DNA from: a virus
Length of the DNA: 64,000 bases
IMG/VR virus record: IMGVR_UViG_3300046323_000673
Location: 19,861-83,860 of that record
Direction: 5' to 3' (one strand)
The notes under the pieces are model-generated. The model did no database searches, was not told the origin of the DNA, and was given only the letters and a program-made list of their open reading frames with translations. Positions 15,519 to 24,744 of the stretch are shown piece by piece (positions within the stretch are counted from its first letter, which is position 1; each line of letters begins with the position of its first letter). The translations under genes were made by a program, and so were the position numbers.

Positions 15519-17738
15519 ATGGGTGCAGGCTTTTTACGCAGATTCATCGGGCGCCAACCTACAGTCGACGAGCTTCTCGCGATTGAAGGCGTTGTGCTCA
15601 TTGACAAGGATCCACCGGCGGCGATCAACGGGGCAAACACGGGTGTTGCCCTTGTCGTAGGTGAGTTCGAGGATGGTCCGTTCAATACGCCGCTAGAGAT
15701 CCTTTCATCGAATGATCTCGCGACGACGTTCGGGCAATTCGGTTTCAACTATGACGGTTTGGCGGGGGGTAACCCTTGTGCTCGATCACGACTCGCGGAC
15801 GGGGCGACATCCCCCGAGTATTGGAACGGCAACGGGTTCATCGGGCTTGTGAACAAGAGGTTCGCGGGGCTCGTTCTCGTTCGCGTTGATACGAGCGTGG
15901 GTGAAGTTTCGTTCACAAGACTTGCGAGTCTATCCGGACGAACTGATTTCTCGTTCGCGCTTTCCGATGGTGCATCGCTCGATTTCGATATCGGCGCGGG
16001 TACAGTATCGGCGGTGTTTAACGGCGCGGTTGCGACGATTGCAAGCGCGGCGGGCACGTACCCAAGCACGTTCACCGGCGGGCAAACCCTGACCGTCGCA
16101 ATCGAGGGAACGACCTACGTGATCACGTTCCTCGCGGCGGACCAAACCCAAGCGCAGTGCATCGCGCGAATGAACGCGGCGGTTGGGTACACGGCATTCG
16201 TTTCGTTCAGCGCAACCGTGATCGATTTCAATGGTCGCATTGAAGGCACCGATGGCGAGATCCAAGTGCTCGCGGTGAGCGGCGCACTCGTCACGACTGC
16301 AACCGGGTTTTCCGCGGGCGCTGCTGTAAACGGAACGGGCAACGTCCCGAACCTTGCAGCCATTTCAAGCACAGATGCCGACGCGGTAGTGAATGCGGCG
16401 GATGCAGACACCAACATCGACCGCGACGCGAACAACGCGATTCGCATCGTGAATACGGGTACGCCTGGCACAGGCACGATCATCGTCGATAGTACGAGCA
16501 CGGCACTCGCGTTTGGCTTCCCGCTCGACACGGAAGCAGATGCCGCAGTGGGCATTGATGGGAGCATTCCCGCGGGCACACGTATTCGAACAGGTGCGGG
16601 CGTTGAATTCGTCACAATGACGACGACGGCAATCACCGCGGCAAACGCCGGCCCCTACACGATTCGCGTACGACACGCGCTCGACAATGGTGCAGGTGCA
16701 TCACAACTCGTTTCGACGCTGAACGTTGTGCCTTTCCCGATTGCGATCGGGGCATTCGCAGTGACGAACAATCTGCCTATCGGTGCGGCGAAAACGGAAG
16801 CACAACTTGACGCGCTGTACACGACCGCGATTCAAGGAACGAAGTCGATCAAGGGCATCACGAAGAAAGTGAACATCATCGTGAGTGCGCGACAATCGAA
16901 CACGATTCGTTCGGCGCTGAAGGTGAATCAGCTTGAGGCGTCCACGGAAGGCTGCTTCGGGCGTATCGCATGCATTCGTCCCCCACTTGGAATCACTCGA
17001 GCAACCGCGCGCAGCACGTCGGCACAACCCGGCGTCGGGGCGTATAGGAACCGGGGTGTGGTGTACTGTTACCCCGGCGTTCAAACCTACGTCCCGCAGA
17101 TTGCAGCACGTGGCATCGCGGGCGGTGCGGGGTTCACCGCGGACGGGATCATCAACACGGGATTCGATACGTGGATGACCTCGATCCTTTCTCAACTCCC
17201 GCCGGAAGAAGATGCGGGGCAAGAAACCGGGTATTTGGCAGGCGTGCTTGATATCGAACGCAATGCCGATGTCGCTGATTTGAAGATCGAGGATTACATC
17301 GCGTTCAAGGCGTCGGGTATTGCCGCACCTCGCATCGATGACGGCGTATGTATCGTGCAAAGTGCGGATACAAGTGTTGACCCGGCGGTTGACCCCGTGG
17401 GCGTTCCCATTGCCCGACAACGATTCGTGTATTACCTGCAAGACACGCTTGGTCCGCGTCTCAATACGTACGTGAAGAAGGGCAGCACGAACGAACGACG
17501 GGCGTTGGTCGTGGGCGAAGTCGACGGGTTCTTGTCGGGTTTGCTTAGCGAGGGACAACCGTCACTCGCGCGCATTCTTGGTTATGAAATCGACACAATT
17601 AGCGGCAACACGCCTGCACTTCTCGAACGAGGGATCTTTCGTATCATCGAACGTGTGAAGATGATCGCGCCGTTCCGAGCTATTGTGCTCGAATCAATAG
17701 TGGGTGAAACGGTTCAGATCGCCGAAACAGCGGCGTAA
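15519..17738 (+). CDS. Tail sheath protein
   Basis: A 739-residue protein with contractile sheath features: an N-terminal strand/handshake region (GVVLIDKDPPAAINGANTGVALVVGEFEDGP), a 'GFIGLVNKRFAGLVLVRVD' segment, a long inserted beta-domain (about residues 150-400, rich in Thr/Ala/Gly), and a conserved C-terminal part with VKKGSTNERRALVVGEVDGFL and GIFRIIERVKMIAPFRAIVL. It is followed 11 bases later by the tube gene, the order in nearly all myoviruses. The sheath contracts to drive the tube through the cell envelope. Confidence 0.85.
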   Translation: MGAGFLRRFIGRQPTVDELLAIEGVVLIDKDPPAAINGANTGVALVVGEFEDGPFNTPLEILSSNDLATTFGQFGFNYDGLAGGNPCARSRLADGATSPEYWNGNGFIGLVNKRFAGLVLVRVDTSVGEVSFTRLASLSGRTDFSFALSDGASLDFDIGAGTVSAVFNGAVATIASAAGTYPSTFTGGQTLTVAIEGTTYVITFLAADQTQAQCIARMNAAVGYTAFVSFSATVIDFNGRIEGTDGEIQVLAVSGALVTTATGFSAGAAVNGTGNVPNLAAISSTDADAVVNAADADTNIDRDANNAIRIVNTGTPGTGTIIVDSTSTALAFGFPLDTEADAAVGIDGSIPAGTRIRTGAGVEFVTMTTTAITAANAGPYTIRVRHALDNGAGASQLVSTLNVVPFPIAIGAFAVTNNLPIGAAKTEAQLDALYTTAIQGTKSIKGITKKVNIIVSARQSNTIRSALKVNQLEASTEGCFGRIACIRPPLGITRATARSTSAQPGVGAYRNRGVVYCYPGVQTYVPQIAARGIAGGAGFTADGIINTGFDTWMTSILSQLPPEEDAGQETGYLAGVLDIERNADVADLKIEDYIAFKASGIAAPRIDDGVCIVQSADTSVDPAVDPVGVPIARQRFVYYLQDTLGPRLNTYVKKGSTNERRALVVGEVDGFLSGLLSEGQPSLARILGYEIDTISGNTPALLERGIFRIIERVKMIAPFRAIVLESIVGETVQIAETAA

Positions 17739-17749
17739 GAGGTGACGTC

Positions 17750-18199
17750 ATGGGCGATCGATTAAAGGGCCAAGAGGTATCAATCAGGGTCATCGACTCG
17801 GGGACGATGGTCGCGAGTCTCGATTCGATCACGAGCTTCAATGAGGAAATGAAGTCGGAGATCAAAGAGGACGGCTTTCTCGGGGAAGTCGCGAATCGAT
17901 TCGATGACATCTTCAACGGGTTTGGCGGCGACTTTGAAATTCACGTCCGTCGTTCGGATTATGTGAATTTTCAAAAACGCGTGAAGGAACGACAACAACG
18001 CAAGGTCGTGACGCGCGTGTTCAACGTCGTGCGTACCGACCTCTACCCCGATGGCACGTCGACCGTGTTCACGTACATCGACGTGAAGTGGGGGGCGATG
18101 AGTACGAGCGCGGGAAGTCGCACCGACTTCGTGAAGATGAAAACAAGTTTTGCTTGTTCAGAACGCGCCGACAAGCAAAACGCACTGCCCCTTTCCTGA
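17750..18199 (+). CDS. Tail tube protein
   Basis: A 149-residue protein right after the sheath, the normal place of the tube subunit. It has the expected acidic helix-strand core (MKSEIKEDGFLGEVANRFDDIFNGFGGDFEIHVRRSDYVNF) and a strand-rich C-terminal half. The tube forms the inner channel of the contractile tail. The ATG has AGAGGTGACG upstream. It ends 22 bases before palindrome P6. Confidence 0.75.
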   Translation: MGDRLKGQEVSIRVIDSGTMVASLDSITSFNEEMKSEIKEDGFLGEVANRFDDIFNGFGGDFEIHVRRSDYVNFQKRVKERQQRKVVTRVFNVVRTDLYPDGTSTVFTYIDVKWGAMSTSAGSRTDFVKMKTSFACSERADKQNALPLS

Positions 18200-18221
18200 C
18201 AAATCCCTACGTTACTCGACG

Positions 18222-18251
18222 AAATCCAATTGGATCGATCCAATTGGATTT
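18222..18251. promoter_or_regulatory. 30-bp palindrome, copy P6 (exact)
   Basis: Exact copy. The CGTCGAG plus TAACGT flank lies on its left side, pointing leftward into the antisense of the tube gene, while a sigma70-like promoter for the chaperone gene begins 30 bases to the right. Confidence 0.85.
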
Positions 18252-18281
18252 CGTTCGTTCACGCACACGAGCACGCATCCC

Positions 18282-18310
18282 TTGACGTCTTGCCCTATTG
18301 GCGTTCTGAT
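18282..18310 (+). promoter_or_regulatory. Sigma70-like promoter for tail chaperone/tape measure genes
   Basis: TTGACG (18282-18287), 17-bp spacer, TCTGAT (18305-18310), followed by TTGGAGGTC before ATG 18331. The spacer contains TTGCCCTA, similar to the CATGCCCTA shared by promoters at 38555, 39591 and 48106. Confidence 0.55.
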
Positions 18311-18330
18311 GTGATTTGGAGGTCGTGACG

Positions 18331-18981
18331 ATGGCTGATAAGAACGACGCTGATTGGTTTGATGGCGACGGCAAAGCGGGGCAGGAAGAGGGTACGCAAG
18401 AGCAAGGTGCCGAACTTGAAGTCGAGGACGATGACGAGTCGCAAGGGGCGGTGATGGATGAAGTTCCCATCGAAGAACTGCAATCCCCCGCGGCCGATCT
18501 CAAAACGGAAGAGCCAAAAAAGATCACAACGCGACAAATGGTCCCCAAGTCGGACGGTGTTCGTCGCGCGCCGGTATGGGCAAAGATCCCAAAGGGAATG
18601 AAGTTTCCCAAGGGTATCGACGTTTTGATTCTTCGCATTCGCGCCGAATTGACGATGTATCCCGGCAAGGGTGAACGTCAGGTCATTATCTGGCAGGTAA
18701 CGGACGGCGATCAAAAGCTCGCGATATCCCGCGCAATGGGCGATTCAAACCGCCTTGGAATCGAAATGACGAAACAGATGATTCGCGCGGCCGATGGTCA
18801 GCAAATCAATTGGACGGGTGATCCATCCGCGCCGGGAATTGATATCGATCGGTTTTGGCACGAAATCGGACAGAAGGGTCGGTCGATTCTTCATCGCATC
18901 ACAAACCAATTGTGCGTGATGAGCGAGGAAGAACATGCTGATTTTTTCGAGCATTGCATCGCTGCCGTTCGGACGGGCTAA
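18331..18981 (+). CDS. Tail assembly chaperone (G-like)
   Basis: A 216-residue protein between the tube and tape measure genes, where tail assembly chaperones lie. The N-terminus is very acidic (DWFDGDGKAGQEEGTQEQG) and the rest is alpha/beta. GGAGG precedes the ATG. Near the end of the frame the heptamer TTTTTTC (18942-18948) is a classical -1 slippery site, and the next frame is open through it, so a longer GT-type product should also be made. Confidence 0.7.
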   Translation: MADKNDADWFDGDGKAGQEEGTQEQGAELEVEDDDESQGAVMDEVPIEELQSPAADLKTEEPKKITTRQMVPKSDGVRRAPVWAKIPKGMKFPKGIDVLILRIRAELTMYPGKGERQVIIWQVTDGDQKLAISRAMGDSNRLGIEMTKQMIRAADGQQINWTGDPSAPGIDIDRFWHEIGQKGRSILHRITNQLCVMSEEEHADFFEHCIAAVRTG

Positions 18982-19289
18982 GGTTTGACAAGGAAGGCTT
19001 CACGCTTGATCCTGATGAGCGATTGAACCTTCTGAAACGGCTCATTCGATATGCGGGCGATGCTGAAATGTACGCGTTCGTGATTGCTTACTGCACGTCG
19101 ATCAACCCAATCGATATGCATAAGAATCGAATCTGGCAACACGTATACCTTGCCAGGTATATGCGCCTTTCCCCGAGCGAGATTGAGCGCATGCCCCTCT
19201 CGCTTATCCGTCAATACATCGCTACCCTGTCCGAGTTCATCAAAAAGGAAGCAGGTCCCGCGCAGCAAGCCGAGACCGACTTCGTGTGA
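18942..19289 (+). CDS. Tail assembly chaperone T part, made by -1 frameshift
   Basis: This frame has no good independent start. It is open from before the slippery heptamer TTTTTTC (18942-18948) and, after a -1 shift, continues as CGA GCA TTG CAT and on to a TGA at 19287-19289, adding 113 residues and giving a product of about 319 residues. The added part is helical (DERLNLLKRLIRYAGDAEMYAFVIAYC). The G/GT pair with a shift just before the tape measure gene is a hallmark of long-tailed phages. Confidence 0.75.
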   Translation, partial: FFRALHRCRSDGLRFDKEGFTLDPDERLNLLKRLIRYAGDAEMYAFVIAYCTSINPIDMHKNRIWQHVYLARYMRLSPSEIERMPLSLIRQYIATLSEFIKKEAGPAQQAETDFV

Positions 19290-19304
19290 TGCGAGGGTAG
19301 TTTC

Positions 19305-21284
19305 ATGGCGAAAACCACCGAAGTCAAAGTGAAGTTAAAAGTCGAGGACGGTGGTTCGTCCAGTGTCCTCGATCGAATCAAGAAGGGATTCTTCGGGGTC
19401 GAATCTGCTGAAAAGTTAGCCGAAAAATCGGCGAAAGATTTCGCCGAACAGTTCGTCGAGCAAAACAAAATCAAGGAACGAATCGATAAGGTCAAAGACT
19501 CGTTCCTTGATTTATCACGTAGCATTGCGGTATCTGCCATCGAAGGGCAAAAAGCTGATAAGTCGATCGCTGGTTTGATCGCGATTGCACAGGGTTCGCA
19601 ATGGTCCGCGGCGTATGAATCGGCGCAAGCGTTGAACGATCAACTCGACGAAATCAGTGTGAAGGCGGGGCAAGCAGGCGATGACGTAGGAGCTGCATTC
19701 CAGGTCATGGCCGAAATCAGCGGCGCGACGGAAGGCGGCCTAGCGAAAGCGAAAGAGCAAACCGCGAGTCTTGCGACCATTGCCAATACGCTCGGGAAAA
19801 GCACGGCGGACATCGCGCGTGAATTCAGCTTCATGGGTGAAGGCGTCGTGAAGACCAAGGGGCAGCTTTTCCAGTTGCTTCAAACAACGGGAATCTTCGG
19901 GGACAAGACGAAAGATGCGTCGAATTATTGGGCAAGTTTGACCGAAGAAAGCAGGCTTGAACAACTCTCGTCTGGGCTCGAAAAGGTCGCATCCAAGCTG
20001 AAGGATAGCGAGCCGGTGATCGGCGACTACCTCACGACGATCGACAACTTGTTCGGTATGGCAAAAGAGAAGCTCGGGGAACCAATCATCAATTCGATGA
20101 AACCCGCACTTACCGACTTGATTGGACGATTGAAAGTCGCAATGCCCGCGATTGAAAAGTTCGGCATTGTCATGGGCAAAGAGATTAGTCATTGGGTCGA
20201 TGACGCGGTGAAAGAGATTTCGGAGGGTTTCAAGTACATGGAAACCCACGCGGAAGAGATAAAGAACGCAATCGCAGAAGGGTACAAAACGGCGAAAGAA
20301 GTCGTGATGTTCATCCTCGATCACAAGGAAGAGATCGCGATCGCGTTCGGTGCAAATGCAGTGTTGCCAGGACTTCGTGCGGGTGCAAGTGCCGCGGGTT
20401 CGCTCATTGATGCGAGTGCCAAGGGGATTGGACCATTGGCGGGCACGGGCGGGGGTATTGCAGCGGGTGCTGCAACAATGGTTGCGTTTGCCGCGGCGGT
20501 GGGTGCATTCGCATTGGTTGTCGATCAATGGGGCGAGTTGATGGCGTCCACAGAAGGCGGCAAAAGCGAGGGGCAGCAAGACTTCGCGGCGTATCAACGG
20601 TCGTTTGAGCAACGTGCAGCAGCTCCCGATACGGGTGCATGGGGCAAAGACGAAATGAAGGGGTTTGAGCAGCAGCGCGCAGCGTTCGTGCAGCTCGCGC
20701 AAGACCTGGGTGAAAACGCACGTGCGGCCGGGGAACTTGCTGATCGTGCATTCGCGGCGCACAAGGGTATGCGCGATATGGTTGGGCCCGTCGAAGAAGC
20801 GCAAAAGATGTTCGACAACTTCGCAAAAGCCCGTGCTGAAGGGATGATTCCCGATGAAGCGAGCATTGCGACGGCTGATTCATTGATCGGGCAAGTAGGT
20901 GCGAGCTTTACAAAAGCAATGGCGACGCACAACCAAGGGGCATCGCAATACATCGCGAACCTGCTTGCGAAAAGCGAGGGGTTGCAAGGTGCATTCCTCG
21001 CATCTGCTGATCTCACGAGTGAAGGGTTTGAAGCCCTCGCAAGCATGGTCGAAGGGCAATCGAAGGAGTTTGCTGATTTGCTTCGGGGAAGAGCAGGCGA
21101 AGGAAAGACCGCGCCGGCGACGCCTGCTGCACCCAAAGTGGTGATGACGGGCGGACAAACATTCCAAATCAAGCAGGACTTCCGCGATCAAGATCCCGAC
21201 CGGGTTGCGATCATGTTCGAGCGGGATATTGGTCGGAGTATTGAAAGGAAGTTGTCGGCGGGGTCGAACGTGTTTGGCGCCTAA
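19305..21284 (+). CDS. Tape measure protein
   Basis: A 659-residue protein directly after the chaperone pair. It is helical and Ala/Lys/Glu-rich, with a coiled-coil N-terminal half and a hydrophobic Gly/Ala segment (about residues 385-405, GGGIAAGAATMVAFAAAVGAFALVV) that could cross a membrane during DNA injection. At roughly 1.5 angstrom per residue the tail would be near 100 nm. Start ATG 19305 has GAGGG upstream. Confidence 0.85.
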   Translation: MAKTTEVKVKLKVEDGGSSSVLDRIKKGFFGVESAEKLAEKSAKDFAEQFVEQNKIKERIDKVKDSFLDLSRSIAVSAIEGQKADKSIAGLIAIAQGSQWSAAYESAQALNDQLDEISVKAGQAGDDVGAAFQVMAEISGATEGGLAKAKEQTASLATIANTLGKSTADIAREFSFMGEGVVKTKGQLFQLLQTTGIFGDKTKDASNYWASLTEESRLEQLSSGLEKVASKLKDSEPVIGDYLTTIDNLFGMAKEKLGEPIINSMKPALTDLIGRLKVAMPAIEKFGIVMGKEISHWVDDAVKEISEGFKYMETHAEEIKNAIAEGYKTAKEVVMFILDHKEEIAIAFGANAVLPGLRAGASAAGSLIDASAKGIGPLAGTGGGIAAGAATMVAFAAAVGAFALVVDQWGELMASTEGGKSEGQQDFAAYQRSFEQRAAAPDTGAWGKDEMKGFEQQRAAFVQLAQDLGENARAAGELADRAFAAHKGMRDMVGPVEEAQKMFDNFAKARAEGMIPDEASIATADSLIGQVGASFTKAMATHNQGASQYIANLLAKSEGLQGAFLASADLTSEGFEALASMVEGQSKEFADLLRGRAGEGKTAPATPAAPKVVMTGGQTFQIKQDFRDQDPDRVAIMFERDIGRSIERKLSAGSNVFGA

Positions 21285-21484
21285 GAGTCAAACACGTCGC
21301 TTATTTTGAAAGCGTATCGCGAATTGACGACACGTTCATCTTCACGAACAAGCGCGCCGTGCCCATTTATGCAAGTTGCAGGCTCGCAACTTGTTTCATG
21401 AATACCCCTGCTTCCAGGTTCATACATAAGATCACGACGTGCTTTGTATCCGCACGTTTTGCAAACCAATGTGACGCGGGTCAT
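21281..21484 (-). CDS. Zinc-ribbon protein, 67 aa, minus strand
   Basis: VTLVCKTCGYKA near the N-terminus and CEPATCINGHG later provide two Cys pairs for a small zinc ribbon. The start overlaps the upstream minus-strand stop (ATGA), so it is the distal gene of a minus-strand operon (22085 to 21281). Its end overlaps the tape measure stop by four bases. Role unknown. Confidence 0.6.
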   Translation of the reverse strand: MTRVTLVCKTCGYKARRDLMYEPGSRGIHETSCEPATCINGHGALVREDERVVNSRYAFKISDVFDS

Positions 21485-21837
21485 GACTGATGGGAACCGC
21501 GCGGGTCGTGTTGGCCTTCGGTGCCGAAGAAATCTTCCTGTACAAGTTCGTCCAGGAACTCATTGAATTGCTGGACGAACGTTTCCCGTTCGTCTTTCGA
21601 TAATCCCAAGATCACGTCGAACAAGTACGCGGGATGTTTGATGTTCGCAATTGATTGGTCAACGAACGTGCAACGCGACAAGTATTGTTGCAATGCGTTG
21701 GTCATCGACTGCTTCATTGCAAATCGTTCGTAGAGCAATGTGCTTGTAATGGGCGAATGTCTTTCCATTGCGAGAATGGCGACGAACACGCGGGCAAGGT
21801 TGGCGGTACTTGCGTACTTGAAATTGGCACGGGGCAT
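21481..21837 (-). CDS. Hypothetical protein, 118 aa, minus strand
   Basis: Helical protein without recognised motif (VFVAILAMERHSPITSTLLYERF; LSKDERETFVQQFNEFLDELV). It is preceded on the minus strand by GGCAGGAGGTTTC ahead of the ATG, a strong ribosome site, and is coupled to the zinc-ribbon gene. It belongs to a minus-strand cluster inside the late genes. Confidence 0.6.
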   Translation of the reverse strand: MPRANFKYASTANLARVFVAILAMERHSPITSTLLYERFAMKQSMTNALQQYLSRCTFVDQSIANIKHPAYLFDVILGLSKDERETFVQQFNEFLDELVQEDFFGTEGQHDPRGSHQS

Positions 21838-21872
21838 GAGATGAAACCTCCTGCCCTCGTCATGCCGCGCGT

Positions 21873-22085
21873 TCAGTGTCGTCGTTTGCTTGGCTTTCCT
21901 TTCCGACGATTGCGTGCAAGGTTTGCACGCTTCTCGCGACGATTGCGAATGCGGGGTTGATTAGGTGATGGCTTATCAGGCGCGAAGTTTGTAACAACAT
22001 GACCTTGCAACATTGCGTGCCGTTCGGCTTCTGCCATCGGGTCGAATTCATCAACGATAAACTTGGTGGGTGTGGTGTTATCCAT
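21873..22085 (-). CDS. Small basic C-terminus protein, 70 aa, minus strand
   Basis: Start chosen at ATG 22085 because CATGAT ends seven bases upstream, matching the spacing of other leaderless-looking starts; ATGs at 22097 and 22094 are alternatives. The N-terminal half is neutral (FIVDEFDPMAEAERHAMLQG), and the C-terminus is highly basic (RNRREKRANLARNRRKGKPSKRRH), suggesting nucleic-acid binding. First gene of the minus-strand operon next to palindrome P7. Confidence 0.5.
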   Translation of the reverse strand: MDNTTPTKFIVDEFDPMAEAERHAMLQGHVVTNFAPDKPSPNQPRIRNRREKRANLARNRRKGKPSKRRH

Positions 22086-22101
22086 GTTCGACATCATGCA
22101 C

Positions 22102-22131
22102 AAATCCAATTGGATCGATCCAATTGGATTT
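22102..22131. promoter_or_regulatory. 30-bp palindrome, copy P7 (exact)
   Basis: Exact copy between divergent genes. On the minus side GTG then CATGAT follows at once; on the plus side TACACT lies about 25 bases away before the gene at 22206. Confidence 0.85.
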
Positions 22132-22205
22132 CACGCTCTCCCACGCGTGATGGTACACTCGCCACGTAAGCGCCCCCCACGGGCACATAGGAGGCACGGA
22201 AGCAC

Positions 22206-22904
22206 ATGCAGCACATGCATTTCGATTGGACGATGATCACGCCCGAAGAAGCGGGCGCGCTGGAAGAAGCAGCGGTGACAGCTCTTGATGCAGGCGAGTT
22301 TGGTTTGACCGAAATGCCCGCTGAACTCATGACGACGGGTGAAGAAGTTGTCGAGGAAGCCCTCGAAACGGTCGAAGACGAAAACGCCGAAAGCATCGAA
22401 GAACAGGCCGAAGAAGCAATCGAAGGGGAAGAATTGCACGCGGGCGAGATCGACCCGACCGTGCTAGGCGAGATCGCTTCTGCGTGCGCTGACAAGGCCG
22501 AAGAAGCCGCGACGAAAGCGGAAGAAGCTGCTGAACTCGCGGATGATTCCGAGCTTGAAGGCGTCGATCCCAAGGAAGCCAAGACAGCAGCGGAAGATGC
22601 ACGTGAAGCCGCTGATGCAGCTCGTGAAGCAGCCGATGAAGCTGAGAAAGCAGTCGCGGATGAAGATTATGGGAAGGCTCTTGAGCTTTACATGACGGCT
22701 GCCGAAGAAGCGGCGACGGCGGAAGAAGCGTGCACCGTTGCGTGTGCAGCCGCAAAGATGAACCAACAACCGCCTGTTGCAGCAGCACCGAGTGGCGACA
22801 AGGGTGCAGCAGCGAAAGCCGCTCCTACGCCCCCTGCAACGCCCGCAAAGTCCAAGCCTGCAAAGGGCATGGCGGGTTGGGCCGATCGCGTACTTGCAGC
22901 CTAG
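22206..22904 (+). CDS. Ala/Glu-rich coiled-coil protein, 232 aa
   Basis: The protein is dominated by Ala, Glu and Lys in heptad-like repeats (ADKAEEAATKAEEAAELAD; DAREAADAAREAADEAEKA), indicating a long helix or coiled coil (residues 90-180), then a Pro/Ala/Lys tail. GGAGG lies upstream of ATG 22206. In the tail region this could be a structural fibre or tape-measure-associated protein; composition alone does not decide. It converges with the next minus-strand gene by a four-base overlap. Confidence 0.55.
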   Translation: MQHMHFDWTMITPEEAGALEEAAVTALDAGEFGLTEMPAELMTTGEEVVEEALETVEDENAESIEEQAEEAIEGEELHAGEIDPTVLGEIASACADKAEEAATKAEEAAELADDSELEGVDPKEAKTAAEDAREAADAAREAADEAEKAVADEDYGKALELYMTAAEEAATAEEACTVACAAAKMNQQPPVAAAPSGDKGAAAKAAPTPPATPAKSKPAKGMAGWADRVLAA

Positions 22905-23209
22905 CTTCGGTGTCTGCGTTCCAAAGCATCGTGAAAGCGTCGTTTCGCTTCACGATGCTTTGCATCTGCTTCATCGGCTTCGCGACGTAGCTTGTCGATA
23001 TCAATGGGAACAACGTTCATTTCGATGAACTTCTGAACATCCTCGTTCAGTTTGCCAGTATCGTCAAACAAGCGAGCGATCAAACTTTCAGCACGTAATC
23101 CCAGAATGTCAGACGTGTTTGACCTGAGTTCGACAGAATGAAGTTCCTGTCTGATGCCGAGTTCCGAATTGATGCCTGTGATTTTGAACGTGATATCGAT
23201 TCTTTGCAT
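22901..23209 (-). CDS. Hypothetical protein, 102 aa, minus strand
   Basis: A beta-rich N-terminus (MQRIDITFKITGINSE) is followed by a charged helix (DIDKLRREADEADAKHREAKRRFHDALERRH). No Shine-Dalgarno is seen; instead CATGAT, six bases, ATG makes a leaderless transcript likely. It diverges from the LysM gene across palindrome P8. Confidence 0.55.
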   Translation of the reverse strand: MQRIDITFKITGINSELGIRQELHSVELRSNTSDILGLRAESLIARLFDDTGKLNEDVQKFIEMNVVPIDIDKLRREADEADAKHREAKRRFHDALERRHRS

Positions 23210-23229
23210 ACGTCGATCATGCCGTGACG

Positions 23230-23259
23230 AAATCCAATTGGATCAACCCAATTGGATCT
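23230..23259. promoter_or_regulatory. 30-bp palindrome, copy P8 (3 mismatches)
   Basis: The most divergent copy: the central TCGA is TCAA with a further C change and TTT reads TCT. It lies between divergent genes, with CATGAT nine bases to its left (minus direction) and GATACC to its right before GTG 23279. Confidence 0.75.
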
Positions 23260-23278
23260 CACGTGATACCCTTCCCAC

Positions 23279-24481
23279 GTGAGCAGCATCGTCATCGAAG
23301 AACTCGAGGGGCAGAAGCGCACTTTAACCTTGAACGGCCCGGCATTGCCCCTTCGCGGCGCAACATGGGGCGGCGAGATGCGCCTCGTGACTGCGTTCCC
23401 ACCAGGGCGGGGCGGTGAAGCAACGCAGCAGGTTCTAGGCATCACGGAAGCCCCTAGCGAATGGGAGGGCACGTGGAACACGACGCGCATGGTTGCAGCT
23501 CCGTCAGTTCTTCGTTCGTCAGGGCAGAACCAAGGCATCACACGCGCGTTCACGCTCATGACGGTGTTCGAGGAAATCATCCGCGCCGGTTCTCTCTTGC
23601 GCGTTACGTGGGCAACGGAGAACCGAAAGCTCGAGCGCGAGGGTCGGGTTGGGAGTTTCAAGTTTCCCATCGACCGCGAAGACGATATTCGGTGGAACGC
23701 GTCGTTCGTTTGGACATCACGTGGTTCGGGCAATTCGGTCACGCCCGTCGCGCAAGCTGAAGAAGATATCGAAGCGTCACTGCGCGCAATCAATGGCACC
23801 TTGGCGGATATCCAAAGCGTGATCGTTGGTTCGCCCGTGCAGAGCATCACGCCAACCACACCGAACGGCGCATCGTTTCTCACGCTTGGGCAGCTCGAAC
23901 AAATCGCGAGTGCACCCCGCAACTTCGCCGACCAAATCGGAAACACGGTTGTGTTTCTGCAATCAAATGTTTCACGCGCGATCGGCGTGGTCGAAACAAT
24001 ACGGGCACAACCGTCGCAGGTTGCGGAAATTGCATCGACGACATCGCAACAAGTGCAAACCGAAATGCTCGATATTCGCAAACGACTAGGGCGCATTCCC
24101 CCCGAGACGTTGGTTGAGCCGGGTTCGTCCGTTTCAACAGTTGCGCGCACGTCAGCATATTTCGCGAGCATCGGGGGCAAGACGAACAAGACGATTCAGC
24201 AAACGATCGCGGTGCAGAACGCGGCACGAAAGAACGTGCGGGCGGGGGATGCGCGTAGGGGTCAAGATCGCGCCGATCCATCGAACGTGATCGAAACGAT
24301 ATTTGCACGCGCGGGCGATACGTTCGCGGGGTTGTCGATGAAGTATTACGGGTCGGCTGATTTGGCGGCGCAACTCGCGCGGGCGAATGGGTTTCCCGCG
24401 TATCAAGTCGCGCCCCCGGTGGGAAAGCGGCTCATCATCCCCGAATTCACAAGCTCGGATGGTCCGCAGAAATCGAGCTAG
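23279..24481 (+). CDS. LysM-domain baseplate/tail protein
   Basis: A 400-residue protein just after the tape measure region. The C-terminal 50 residues are a LysM domain (IFARAGDTFAGLSMKYYGSADLAAQLARANG then PPVGKRLIIPEF), which binds peptidoglycan. The N-terminal 170 residues are beta-rich and the middle is helical. Proteins of this design (gp53/XkdP-like) join tube and baseplate hub. The start is GTG 23279; no Shine-Dalgarno is present and GATACC lies eight bases upstream. Confidence 0.75.
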   Translation: MSSIVIEELEGQKRTLTLNGPALPLRGATWGGEMRLVTAFPPGRGGEATQQVLGITEAPSEWEGTWNTTRMVAAPSVLRSSGQNQGITRAFTLMTVFEEIIRAGSLLRVTWATENRKLEREGRVGSFKFPIDREDDIRWNASFVWTSRGSGNSVTPVAQAEEDIEASLRAINGTLADIQSVIVGSPVQSITPTTPNGASFLTLGQLEQIASAPRNFADQIGNTVVFLQSNVSRAIGVVETIRAQPSQVAEIASTTSQQVQTEMLDIRKRLGRIPPETLVEPGSSVSTVARTSAYFASIGGKTNKTIQQTIAVQNAARKNVRAGDARRGQDRADPSNVIETIFARAGDTFAGLSMKYYGSADLAAQLARANGFPAYQVAPPVGKRLIIPEFTSSDGPQKSS

Positions 24482-24723
24482 TTCGAATTGGAATCAAGCA
24501 ACGCAAGTTCGGCACGCATTGCAATCACATCGGCTTCGATATCTTTGATCGCCGATTTCAATGCGGTGCGCTTTGCTTCATTGATTTCTTGTGCACCGAT
24601 TCGGCTCCCACGTGCATGCCAAACGTCAGTGCCCTTTTCATTCGATATGCCAATCGGTTTGGTCGACTTGCCTTCCCAATACCAGATATCGAATTTTGGA
24701 TTGATTGAACGATGGTTCCACAT
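24478..24723 (-). CDS. Hypothetical protein, 81 aa, minus strand
   Basis: Trp-rich N-terminal half (MWNHRSINPKFDIWYWEGKS, TDVWHARGSRIG) and a helical C-terminus (AIKDIEADVIAMRAELALLDS). Start ATG 24723 has AAGGTGAG directly upstream, and CATGAA seven bases away. It overlaps the end of the LysM gene by four bases and diverges from the hub gene across palindrome P9. Confidence 0.5.
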   Translation of the reverse strand: MWNHRSINPKFDIWYWEGKSTKPIGISNEKGTDVWHARGSRIGAQEINEAKRTALKSAIKDIEADVIAMRAELALLDSNSN

Positions 24724-24744
24724 GCTCACCTTCATGCTGCACCC

